Shown here: piece by piece, positions 55,451-63,759 of the stretch
Numbering within the stretch: the stretch's first letter is position 1
Layout of the letters: every line of letters starts with the position of its first letter
Assembly (NCBI RefSeq): GCF_007752935.1
Contig: NZ_CP036319.1
Coordinates: 2,914,001 to 2,978,000, forward strand
Direction: 5' to 3'
Source: Crateriforma conspicua
GTDB lineage: Bacteria; Planctomycetota; Planctomycetia; Pirellulales; Pirellulaceae
Length of the DNA stretch: 64,000 nucleotides
The notes under the pieces: generated by a model
The model's database searches: none
What the model was told of the DNA's origin: nothing
The model's input: only the letters and a program-made list of their open reading frames with translations
Made by a program: the position numbers and the translations under genes

Positions 55451-56514
55451 ACACACCCACGCCACCTGGGGCAAGCAACGCGGCCGCATCCGCACCGCCA
55501 GCGGTCGATGATGGTCAACCCAGCACCACGCCAGACCATCGGCCCAGCAATCGAATCGTTCCCAGCGTCCACACGGGCACCGGGCCGTGTATCGAACTGA
55601 GGCGACTGCACCGGTTTTTCGGCAAAACCAAAGCGGTCAATGACATCTCGTTTTCGGTCGACCCGGGCCACGTGTTCGGATACATCGGACCCAACGGCGC
55701 CGGAAAAACGACGTCGATGCGGATTTTGGCGACGCTGGATTTGCCCAGCTATGGCGACGCCTTTGTCGACGGCTTCAGCGTGGTCAACGACCCCGAATAT
55801 GTCCGTCGTCGGCTGGGGTTCATGCCTGATTCGTTCGGCACCTATCGTGATGTGAACTGTCGCGAGTACTTGGACTTCTTTGCACGAGCGTATGGGTTGT
55901 CCGGGGACGATCGACTGCGGCGTTTGCGTTGGGTGTTGAACTTCACCGGCACCGAGGGCATGGCCGAAAAACCCATTCGTGGGCTCAGCAAAGGCATGAA
56001 GCAACGTTTGTGTTTGGGACGTGCCCTGATTCATGATCCGGCTGTCTTGATTTTGGACGAACCGGCGGCCGGGTTGGACCCGCGAGCACGCATTCAATTG
56101 CGACGGATGATTCGTGAATTGGCCGATCGAGGAAAAACGATTCTGATCAGCAGTCACATTTTGACCGAACTGGCGGAAATCTGTGACACCGTTGGCATCA
56201 TCGAACAAGGACAATTGTTGGCAACCGGGTCGGTCGAACAGATCCAACACCAACAGGCGTCGCACCGCGACTTGAAAATTCGAATTCTACAACGTGCCGA
56301 TCAGGCCGCCCGTTGGCTGGAACCTTTGGACCAAGTGGATTCCGTGGTGGTCGACGGCGAACTCGTCCGATTTGAATTTCACGGTGACATTCAAGAACAA
56401 GCAGATTTGGTGGCCAAGTTGTGCGGTGAGGGATTCTTGGTCGCCGAGATCGAATCTCATAAGAAAAGTCTGGAAGACGTCTTTCTGCAAGTCACCGAAG
56501 GATTGGTGCAGTAG
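55447..56514 (+). CDS. ABC transporter ATP-binding protein
   Basis: This 355-aa protein has a Pro/Ala-rich leader of about 48 residues, then an ATPase domain with Walker A GPNGAGKTTSMRIL, Q-loop region FMPDSFGTYRD, signature LSKGMKQRLCLG, Walker B VLILDEPAAGLDP and switch His in ILISSHILTEL. After residue 265 comes the extra C-terminal domain common in ABC-2 type exporters. It would power export or membrane remodelling together with a membrane partner. No ABC-2 permease is encoded in the window; the overlapping 882-aa gene is the nearest candidate partner. The start is GTG 55447 within the GTGA overlap. Confidence 0.9.
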   Translation: MNTPTPPGASNAAASAPPAVDDGQPSTTPDHRPSNRIVPSVHTGTGPCIELRRLHRFFGKTKAVNDISFSVDPGHVFGYIGPNGAGKTTSMRILATLDLPSYGDAFVDGFSVVNDPEYVRRRLGFMPDSFGTYRDVNCREYLDFFARAYGLSGDDRLRRLRWVLNFTGTEGMAEKPIRGLSKGMKQRLCLGRALIHDPAVLILDEPAAGLDPRARIQLRRMIRELADRGKTILISSHILTELAEICDTVGIIEQGQLLATGSVEQIQHQQASHRDLKIRILQRADQAARWLEPLDQVDSVVVDGELVRFEFHGDIQEQADLVAKLCGEGFLVAEIESHKKSLEDVFLQVTEGLVQ

Positions 56515-56613
56515 ACCCACATCCAAACACCGGCAGATTCATGCGAAAGAAAGCTGCCCACTCTTTTTTTCCTGAGTTGCCGAAACCAGGTGCCAAGTGG
56601 GTTTCGGAAAGCA

Positions 56614-56685
56614 AAACACGGAGGCACCGAGGACACAGAGAATCCGTCCCCGTACCAGCTCTGTGATCTTTGTGGCTCCGTGTTT
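56614..56685. repeat. Imperfect palindrome (ACACGGAGGCACCGAGG family), left of GxxExxY gene
   Basis: Arms 56614-56640 and 56659-56685 are complementary at about 22 of 27 positions, with loop AATCCGTCCCCGTACCAG. It has the same length and layout as 57114-57185 on the other side of the gene. Confidence 0.88.
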
Positions 56686-56711
56686 CAAACTCGATCACGG
56701 AAAGGATAACG

Positions 56712-57092
56712 ATGAGTGAAGTGGACCGATTGACTGAAGCAATCATCGGTGCCGCGATCCAAGTCCACAAACGACTTGGTCCCGGTCTATTAGAATCGGC
56801 CTACCGAATCTGCTTGGCGTACGAACTCCGCAAGCGAGGTCTCGAGGTCGTTGAAGAAATGCCGGTCCCTGTTATCTACGACGATGTGAAACTCGAGTGC
56901 GGGTTTCGAGCTGATCTGATTGTGAACGGTCAGGTTGTCGTTGAGCTAAAGGCAAAATCTGCAATTCATCCGGTCGATAAGGCGCAAGTTTTATCGCATC
57001 TTCGTTTGTTGAAATTTCGGTTTGGTTTGCTCATCAATTTCCACGAGCAGCGCGTCGTTGATGGCATCAGCCGGATCGTCAATGGGTACTGA
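56712..57092 (+). CDS. GxxExxY protein (PD-(D/E)xK_3 nuclease-like family)
   Basis: This is the second copy of the family in the window, again 126 aa. The signature is GPGLLESAYRICLAYELRKR. The nuclease-like core reads ECGFRADLIVNGQVVVELKA, with Asp and Glu-x-Lys kept, followed by HLRLLKFRFGLLINFHE. It is only distantly alike in sequence to the copy at 6776, so the two are not a recent duplication. ATG 56712 follows AAAGGA by six bases. It lies between the ABC ATPase and the TPR peptidase on the same strand and is framed by two 72-base palindromes of one family, which are different in sequence from those around the first copy. Confidence 0.87.
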   Translation: MSEVDRLTEAIIGAAIQVHKRLGPGLLESAYRICLAYELRKRGLEVVEEMPVPVIYDDVKLECGFRADLIVNGQVVVELKAKSAIHPVDKAQVLSHLRLLKFRFGLLINFHEQRVVDGISRIVNGY

Positions 57093-57113
57093 AATGAATC
57101 GTGAATGAGTTGA

Positions 57114-57185
57114 AAACACGGAGGCACCGAGGGCACAGAGAATTCGTCCCCGTACCTGCTCTGTGATCTCCGTGCCTCCGTGTTT
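57114..57185. repeat. Imperfect palindrome (ACACGGAGGCACCGAGG family), right of GxxExxY gene
   Basis: Arms 57114-57140 and 57159-57185 are complementary at about 24 of 27 positions. The sequence is a close copy of 56614-56685 in the same orientation. The 300 bases after it, up to the next gene, show nothing further. Confidence 0.88.
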
Positions 57186-57489
57186 CAAACTCTCGCTCAC
57201 TCCATCCAGGCTCAGTTTTTGAAAACAATGAGGGCAGGACTCAATTACTTTTCTCCGTCAGACAACGTGTGGGCTTGGTGTGATCGATCGTCATGACCCG
57301 GACGACGATTTGCTCCGCACAGGCGGTCGGTGTGACTCGGGTAAACTTGACGAGTGATCCGAATGTGAAATTGGTCCTCCATTGGGTTCAGTGGCCTGCG
57401 AAGTTTCCGAAACGCGAAAATTGGCGGTCCCGGCAGTCCGGTGGCGCTTCGGTGGGGTTGAACACGATAAACTGGACCGGATCGATTTC

Positions 57490-60261
57490 GTGTTCGCCCA
57501 GACCCGGAGCCTCCGATTGTCGTCGAGTTCTTTTTCGTCCCGAAGTATCGAAACCCGTCGAAACACGGCCCGTTGGCCCCACGCTGTGGCGGTGACGCTG
57601 GCGATCCTGTTGGCTCTCGTTTCGTCGGTCGACGCCGCGGATCTGGCCACCGCCGAACTGCTGTACCGCACCGGTGATTTGAAGGGAGCCCAGGAGATTG
57701 CCGATGCAGAAGTCCAGCGTGGCGTGTGGAACGAACGCTGGTCGCGTCTGCTGATGCGATGCCAAATGGATCGCGGACAGTACGCCCAAGCGGTACAGAC
57801 GTACGAAAAGGCGATCTTGCGGTATTCCGGCAGCCTGGTTTTGCGACAACTGGGCATCGACGCCTATCAGTACACGGGCAACCAGGAGAAAGCCCGACAG
57901 GCCCAGGCGGCGTTCATGGACGTTTTGCGTCGTAGTTCGCGGTACGCCACCGGCGACAATGTGATCGCGGCCGGTCGGTTCTACGTCCGACGTGGCGAAG
58001 ACGCTCGATTGATCTTGGAGCAGTTTTACGACCGCGTCCGCGATGCCGACCCCAAGTACGTCGAATCGTATATCGCAACGGCGGAATTGGCGATCACCAA
58101 GGGAGACTTCAAAGTCGCGGCCGACACGCTGCGGGCGGCCGAGAAGCTTGCCGAATCCGATCCGCGCATTTACTACCTCCTGTCTCGATCGTTGCAATCG
58201 TCCGATCGTGCGGCGGCCGCCGAAGCATTGGAAATGGCACTGTCGATCAACCCACGGCATGTTGACAGTTTGCTGTTGGATGCCGAACGTTCGATCGATG
58301 CCGAACAATTCGATGCAGCGGAGGATCGCATCACCGAGATCTTACAGATCAATGTCCATGAGCCTCGTGCTTGGGCCTTGTTGGCGGTGCTGGCCAATTT
58401 GGACGGTCGATACGAAGTCGAAAAACTGATGCGGGCGGCGGCGCTTTCGACTTGGCCGACCAACCCGGAAGTCGATCATTTGATCGGTCGCAAACTTTCC
58501 GACAAATACCGCTTTGCCGAGGGCAGTGAGTATCAACGGGCCGCTTTGGCGTTCGACACGGGGTATGGCCCGGCAAAGTTCCAGCTTGCCCAAGACTTGT
58601 TGCGTCTGGGGTTTGACGACGTCGGCTGGGCTTTGGCCGAACAGGTCAACGAATCAGACCCCTACAACGTGACCGCGTACAACTTGATCAGTCTGTATGA
58701 TTCGATCAAAGACTTCTCCACTCTGTCGGCGGACAATCTTCACGTCCGCATGGACGCACGCGAAGCTGCGGTGTACGGCGGCGATGTTTTGGAACTATTG
58801 ACCGAAGCCCAAGCGGTGCTGTGTAAGAAATACGGCGTGACGCTGGATCAGCCGGTCGTTGTCGAGATCTTTCCCAAGCAGGAGGACTTTGCGATTCGCA
58901 CCTTCGGGCTTCCGGGCGGGGCCGGGTTCTTGGGCGTGTGTTTTGGCAATGTTGTGACGGCGAACAGTCCGGCATCACAGGGGGCGACGCCGTCGAATTG
59001 GCAAGCCGTTTTGTGGCACGAATTTTGTCACGTCGTGACGTTGAACAAGACCAAAAACCGCATGCCGCGTTGGCTTAGCGAAGGCATTTCGGTCTATGAG
59101 GAACGTCAACGCGACCCGTCTTGGAGCGAACAAATCACGCCGACTTACAAGATGATGGTTCGCGACGGCGAATTGGTTCCGATCAGCCAGTTAAGCGCGG
59201 CGTTTTTGGCACCCAAGTCACCGGTTCATCTGCAGTTCGCGTATTACCAATCGTCACTGGCGGTGGAGTACCTGATGGATCAATACGGTCAAGAAAAAGT
59301 GAACGCCGTGTTGGAAGATCTCGGCAATGGTCGATCGATGAACGACGCGTTGCAGGCCAATTTGGGATCGCTGGCCAGGTTGGACCAGGGGTTTTTGACC
59401 TACGCCACGTCGGTCGCCGAAGATTTCGGCAAGGGCGTCCAGTGGGATCCCGATGGACCGCCCGAAGGCGGCGATCCGGATGCGATTGCGGAATGGATGA
59501 AGCAACATCCGCAAGATTATCGAAGTCTGCGGTTGCAAGCGGACACCTTGGCCGAGGCGGGCCAGCGGGAGGAAGCGATCGAGATCTATCAACAACTGTT
59601 GGATGCCGGTGTCGATCATGGGGATCGCGGCGGCGTGTTGGCTGCGTTGGCGTCGATGTATCGCAAAGAGGGCGATGTCGAAAAGGAAACCGAAACGCTG
59701 CGCCGGCAAGTGTCCAAGAACGATGACCTGTGGCCGGCACACGTGCGACTTGCGGAGTTGGCGGCCGAGCGGGATGACTGGGAAGAAGTCCATGAACAGG
59801 CCCGGCGAATTTTGGCGATCAACCCGCTGATGGCCGTGGGCCACACATGGGCGGATCGCGCGGCAAAGGAGTTGGAGCGGCCCGCTGATCGGATCGCTCC
59901 GTTGAAAGCCCTGTTGGAACTGGACCCCATCGATCCGGTCGGGTTGCACTATGAACTGGCGACGTGCTGGGAACAGTTGGACAATACGGTGGCGGCAAAA
60001 CGATCGGTCTTAAAATCTCTCCAGGACGCGCCACGGTTTCGCGATGCTTTGGCGCTGCTGGTTCGCGTCAGTCGCGCGGACATCGAGGATGCGAATGACG
60101 AGGCGTCAGCGGATTCGGATGTCAGCGGCACTGGCAATACCGGCGCTGATAATACGTCCGCATCTGATGAAACAGACAAACGGGTCGAATCGGAAACCGG
60201 CGGTCCCGGTGGGGGCAGACGCGCCGATCAACCCGCACCCGTCGAAGGAGCCCGACCATGA
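57490..60261 (+). CDS. TPR protein with gluzincin (peptidase MA-like) domain
   Basis: This protein of about 923 aa has a signal segment (HAVAVTLAILLALVSSVDAAD) about 35 residues from the chosen start, TPR repeats to about residue 410, then a zinc-peptidase domain: WHEFCHVV (His510, Glu511, His514) and PRWLSEGISVYEE (third ligand Glu531). More TPR repeats follow (about 650-860), and the end is low-complexity Asp/Ser/Gly-rich. It is likely exported and membrane-associated; the substrate is unknown. The start is uncertain: GTG 57490 gives a normal leader, while TTG 57382 would add 36 residues. The last four bases overlap the ATG of the DUF4159 gene (ATGA), and MoxR follows, so the three are probably one unit. 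Confidence 0.8.
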   Translation: MFAQTRSLRLSSSSFSSRSIETRRNTARWPHAVAVTLAILLALVSSVDAADLATAELLYRTGDLKGAQEIADAEVQRGVWNERWSRLLMRCQMDRGQYAQAVQTYEKAILRYSGSLVLRQLGIDAYQYTGNQEKARQAQAAFMDVLRRSSRYATGDNVIAAGRFYVRRGEDARLILEQFYDRVRDADPKYVESYIATAELAITKGDFKVAADTLRAAEKLAESDPRIYYLLSRSLQSSDRAAAAEALEMALSINPRHVDSLLLDAERSIDAEQFDAAEDRITEILQINVHEPRAWALLAVLANLDGRYEVEKLMRAAALSTWPTNPEVDHLIGRKLSDKYRFAEGSEYQRAALAFDTGYGPAKFQLAQDLLRLGFDDVGWALAEQVNESDPYNVTAYNLISLYDSIKDFSTLSADNLHVRMDAREAAVYGGDVLELLTEAQAVLCKKYGVTLDQPVVVEIFPKQEDFAIRTFGLPGGAGFLGVCFGNVVTANSPASQGATPSNWQAVLWHEFCHVVTLNKTKNRMPRWLSEGISVYEERQRDPSWSEQITPTYKMMVRDGELVPISQLSAAFLAPKSPVHLQFAYYQSSLAVEYLMDQYGQEKVNAVLEDLGNGRSMNDALQANLGSLARLDQGFLTYATSVAEDFGKGVQWDPDGPPEGGDPDAIAEWMKQHPQDYRSLRLQADTLAEAGQREEAIEIYQQLLDAGVDHGDRGGVLAALASMYRKEGDVEKETETLRRQVSKNDDLWPAHVRLAELAAERDDWEEVHEQARRILAINPLMAVGHTWADRAAKELERPADRIAPLKALLELDPIDPVGLHYELATCWEQLDNTVAAKRSVLKSLQDAPRFRDALALLVRVSRADIEDANDEASADSDVSGTGNTGADNTSASDETDKRVESETGGPGGGRRADQPAPVEGARP

Positions 60262-61124
60262 TGCTGCGACGGCCAAGAACGGTTTTCGTTTCCGCGATTT
60301 TGCTGGTGATGCTATCTGCAGTGGCGTTCAGCCAGTCACGGCGTTGGCGTGGCGGATCTGGATATGGCTGGGGCGGTCGCGATTGGCGCGATGCCGGACG
60401 CAATGGCGTCCCGGAATGGGAGACCGACCCGGACTTTGAAACGGATTTGTTCACGTTTGTGCGGATCCGATACGAATCCTGGGGTGGTCGCGGCGGTCGA
60501 TGGGCAACGGATTATCGCGACAGCGATTTGAATTTCTCACTTCGGCTGCATCAGTTGACTTCGCTGAAGGTGAACCCGGAACCCATTGTTCTGGATTTGA
60601 CCGACGATCGTTTGTTCGACTATCCGTTCATCTACATGATCGAACCGGGCGAATTGTACTTTCGTGATGATGAGGTCACCGCACTGCGAAAGTACTGCTA
60701 CAACGGCGGCTTTCTGATGGTGGACGATTTTTGGGGTGATCGCGAGTATCAGAATCTTGCTGAACAACTGCGACGTGTGTTTCCCGATCGAACGCCCAGC
60801 GAAGTTCCCCTGGAACACGAGATCTTTCACAACGTTTACGATTTGAAGGAAAAGCCGCAGGTGCCAGCGATCGGACAGGCACGTCGCCGCGCCGATGGTT
60901 CAATCGAAACGTGGGAACGGTCTTGGAATAACGACACCGAGACGCCCCACTATCGCGCGATTTACGATGACGCGGGTCGCATCATGGTTTTCATTTGTCA
61001 CAACACGGATTTGGGTGACGGATGGGAACGCGAAGGCGAAGACCCGTGGTACTTCAACGAGTTTTCCGTCAAGAAGGCTTACCCGTTGGGGATCAACATC
61101 GTCACCTATGCGATGACCCACTGA
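60258..61124 (+). CDS. DUF4159 domain protein
   Basis: This 288-aa protein has a signal peptide (about 1-25, VFVSAILLVMLSAVAFSQ), a Gly/Arg/Trp-rich linker (RRWRGGSGYGWGGRDWRDAG) and the DUF4159 domain (about 60-285). The domain includes DLFTFVRIRYESWGG, YPFIYMIEPGELYFRDDEV, GGFLMVDDFWGD and GRIMVFICHNTDLGDGW. The GGFLMVDD segment suggests a class I glutamine-amidotransferase-like fold, without catalytic residues that I can identify. The function is unknown; DUF4159 genes commonly sit with MoxR ATPases, as here (61224). The ATG overlaps the stop of the TPR peptidase gene. Confidence 0.85.
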   Translation: MMLRRPRTVFVSAILLVMLSAVAFSQSRRWRGGSGYGWGGRDWRDAGRNGVPEWETDPDFETDLFTFVRIRYESWGGRGGRWATDYRDSDLNFSLRLHQLTSLKVNPEPIVLDLTDDRLFDYPFIYMIEPGELYFRDDEVTALRKYCYNGGFLMVDDFWGDREYQNLAEQLRRVFPDRTPSEVPLEHEIFHNVYDLKEKPQVPAIGQARRRADGSIETWERSWNNDTETPHYRAIYDDAGRIMVFICHNTDLGDGWEREGEDPWYFNEFSVKKAYPLGINIVTYAMTH

Positions 61125-61223
61125 ATCCAACCCCATGCCGATCAACGTGATTCGGCCCATCGCTGGCATCAAACCCGCCGGGACGCTTCCCCGCCCAACC
61201 ATCCTTCAACAAGCAATCCCATC

Positions 61224-62213
61224 ATGATGAACGTCGAAGAAGAAGGCCGCGTCGTCCAACAATTGCGCGACGGTCGCACCCAGATCGAAGCCGAACTGTC
61301 CAAGACGATCGTCGGCCAAAAGGATGTGATCGAACAGTTGTTGATTTGTTTGGTCGCCGGTGGGCATTGTTTGATCACCGGTGCACCCGGCCTGGCAAAG
61401 ACGTTGCTGGTGCGCAGTGTTGCCCAAGTCTTTCGGCTGAAGTTCCAGCGGATCCAGTTCACGCCCGATCTGATGCCGGCGGACATCACGGGAACGGAAA
61501 TTTTGGAAGACACCCACGACGGACATCGTCAGATGCAGTTCGTCAAAGGCCCGATTTTTGCCAACGTGATTCTGGCGGACGAAATCAACCGGACGCCGCC
61601 AAAGACGCAGGCGGCGTTGTTGGAAGCAATGCAGGAGCATCAGGTCACCGCGGGCGGTCAAAAGTACACGTTGGACGAGCCGTTCTTTGTCTTGGCGACT
61701 CAGAACCCGATCGAAATGGAAGGCACTTATCCGTTGCCCGAGGCACAGTTGGATCGATTCATGTTCAACGTGTTGATCGACTACTTGCCGCCGGCGGACG
61801 AATTGGCGGTGGTGCTGCAGACGACCGCGTCAAAGCCGGAACCGATCGAAGCACTGTTCAGCGGGGAAGACGTGATCAACTTTCACGAAGCGGTGCGCCG
61901 TGTGCCGATCGCCGACGAAGTGGCAAAGATGGCGGTCAAACTGGTCGACAGCAGCCGACCGGGGCGCGACGGGACGCCGGACTTTGTGAATCAATACGTC
62001 AGCTGGGGCGCGGGCTTGCGCGCCGCACAGACGTTGGTGTTGGGCGGTAAGGCAAGGGCATTGCTGCGTGGCAACGCACACGTCAGCTTCGACGACATTC
62101 GCGCGCTCGCACAGCCGACTTTGCGGCACCGCGTTCTGCTGAGTTACAAAGCGGAAGCGGAAGGCTTGAGCGTCGAAAACGTGGTCGACCGATTATTGGA
62201 ACACGTCGGCTAA
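61224..62213 (+). CDS. MoxR family AAA+ ATPase
   Basis: This 329-aa protein has the P-loop GAPGLAKTLLVRSVA, Walker B with following segment VILADEINRTPPKTQAALLE, sensor 1 LATQNPIEMEGTYPLPEAQL and the arginine-finger region DRFMFN. The C-terminal lid contains RPGRDGTPDF and LRHRVLLSYKAEAEG. MoxR ATPases act as chaperones that load metal or assemble vWA-domain partners. Usually DUF58 and BatA-type genes follow; here the next gene is on the opposite strand, so these partners must be elsewhere. The upstream genes (DUF4159, TPR peptidase) are on the same strand 99 bases away. ATG 61224 is followed by a second ATG. Confidence 0.92.
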   Translation: MMNVEEEGRVVQQLRDGRTQIEAELSKTIVGQKDVIEQLLICLVAGGHCLITGAPGLAKTLLVRSVAQVFRLKFQRIQFTPDLMPADITGTEILEDTHDGHRQMQFVKGPIFANVILADEINRTPPKTQAALLEAMQEHQVTAGGQKYTLDEPFFVLATQNPIEMEGTYPLPEAQLDRFMFNVLIDYLPPADELAVVLQTTASKPEPIEALFSGEDVINFHEAVRRVPIADEVAKMAVKLVDSSRPGRDGTPDFVNQYVSWGAGLRAAQTLVLGGKARALLRGNAHVSFDDIRALAQPTLRHRVLLSYKAEAEGLSVENVVDRLLEHVG

Positions 62214-62229
62214 CCAGCTTTCGACCATC

Positions 62230-62295
62230 GTCGCCTTTCGCTCCGCGAAAGTTGCGGAGGGCATGGAACGCAACTTTCGCGGAGCGAAAGGCGAC
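62230..62295. repeat. Perfect 27-bp palindrome between convergent genes
   Basis: Arms 62230-62256 and 62269-62295 are perfectly complementary around a 12-base loop (GAGGGCATGGAA). The first 21 bases of each arm are the same as in the element inside hsdR (6253-6332). Placed between the ends of moxR and the propeller gene, it could also work as a two-way terminator, though it lacks long T runs. Confidence 0.92.
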
Positions 62296-62325
62296 AATTT
62301 GTTTCGCGATGCGATCGAAGGCGAT

Positions 62326-63561
62326 TTACCAGGCCAGCCTTTTTAGCGTTTCTTTGTCTTTGACTAGCACACCGTCGCTTAGCAAGACCGGGGGTGCCCA
62401 GGTGGGTTGATCTGACACGTCATAGCGTTTGACTTCGCGATAATCGTCCGGCGTCGCTTCAGCGATCACCAGTTTGCCGGTGTCCAACAGTGCGACGATG
62501 TGGCCGTCGGCTGCCAACAACATGACGTTGTCGCCGGTACGCGGCGGTCCCGTCCAACGCACTTCGCCACTGGCGGGATCCAAGCAAAACAGCCGGCCGC
62601 GGTCGTACTGCGAAAACCCATACACGTTGCCTTCATAGGCGATGGCCGAACTCATGTTCAACGCCACGTCGTCTTGATGCCAAACGGACTTTGCCGACCA
62701 GAATTCCCCGTCGTGTTCAATCGACAAGCCATGCGCACCACGGTTTTCACCGCTTAAGAAAATGGTCGAACCGATGATCGTCGGTGTGGGCATGTTTTGG
62801 TCGCTGCCGACGTGAGGAAACGGGTACGACCACAATGGTTGTCCATCGGTCAAGCGGACACCGACCAGCGATTGATGATTCCACTGAACGACTTGTTCGG
62901 TCCCATCGATGGTGGCGATCAGCGGCGATGAATAAGACGCCCCTTCGGTTCCCGATCGCCAAACCGTTTCGCCAGTTTCCGCGTTGAACGCGAACAACGC
63001 CCCGTCGTCGTCGCCGCCCAAGTGCAACACGACCAAGCCTTCGGCAACGACCGGCGATGCACTGGCACCCCAGTACGGGTACGGTGCGGAGAAGTCTTTG
63101 GTCAGATCCCGTTGCCACAGTTGACGACCGCTGGACGCATCAAAGGAGGACAAGACCGATGTGATGCTGTGCGTAAAGACGCGGCCGTCGGCATAGGCTG
63201 GCGACGCTTTGGGGCCTTTGCCATGCCACTCACCGCCGTTGCCGATCTTGAACGGGACCGGCGTCGACTGTTTCCAAACCACATCGCCGGAATCGACACG
63301 GATGCACCACAACACTTCGGCGTCGTTCTGGCGTGCGTGTTGAAACACATGATCCCCGACCAACAAGGGCAACCCATACCCGGTGCCGACATTGATCGAC
63401 CAACGCTCGTTCAGTTCGTCCGGCAGCGAATCGGGCAATTCCACCCCACGGGCAATCCCGTCGCGTTGTGGCCCCAGCCAACCGGTCCAGTCATCCTGGG
63501 CCGGCACCGTGTCGGCCCACATCAGCCCGATCAAAAACAGAGCAGCAAAGTGTTTTGTCAT
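62326..63561 (-). CDS. Exported PQQ-type beta-propeller repeat protein
   Basis: This 411-aa protein has a signal peptide (about 1-22, HFAALFLIGLMWADTVPAQ) and then repeated blades with the pattern A-x-(S/D)-G-x-x-x-W: RVDSGDVVWKQ, DASSGRQLWQRD, NAETGETVWRSG, LTDGQPLWSYP and DPASGEVRWTG. The opening DWTGWLGPQRDGIARG is typical of planctomycete outer-membrane-biogenesis-like (BamB-type) propellers. I see no PQQ catalytic residues, so a scaffold or binding role is more likely than dehydrogenase. ATG 63561 gives the signal peptide; the frame stays open to 63945 upstream but that part is antisense to the sulfatase leader. A 198-base gap separates it from the divergent sulfatase. Confidence 0.85.
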   Translation of the reverse strand: MTKHFAALFLIGLMWADTVPAQDDWTGWLGPQRDGIARGVELPDSLPDELNERWSINVGTGYGLPLLVGDHVFQHARQNDAEVLWCIRVDSGDVVWKQSTPVPFKIGNGGEWHGKGPKASPAYADGRVFTHSITSVLSSFDASSGRQLWQRDLTKDFSAPYPYWGASASPVVAEGLVVLHLGGDDDGALFAFNAETGETVWRSGTEGASYSSPLIATIDGTEQVVQWNHQSLVGVRLTDGQPLWSYPFPHVGSDQNMPTPTIIGSTIFLSGENRGAHGLSIEHDGEFWSAKSVWHQDDVALNMSSAIAYEGNVYGFSQYDRGRLFCLDPASGEVRWTGPPRTGDNVMLLAADGHIVALLDTGKLVIAEATPDDYREVKRYDVSDQPTWAPPVLLSDGVLVKDKETLKRLAW

Positions 63562-63759
63562 CACGTGAATCTTTTGTTTGGATGGGACCAAGGAACCAGC
63601 CGGTCGTGTCGTGACCTGTTCACAACGCCACACGCGTGCCCTAAGTCTGCATCGACTATAAAGGAGCCTCCAACGGCTTGGCAAAACCGTATGCCGTGAA
63701 AATAGCGGCCTCGCCGCGACGCCCGCCTGATCGCATCCCACCTGAACGCGTCCCCCATC

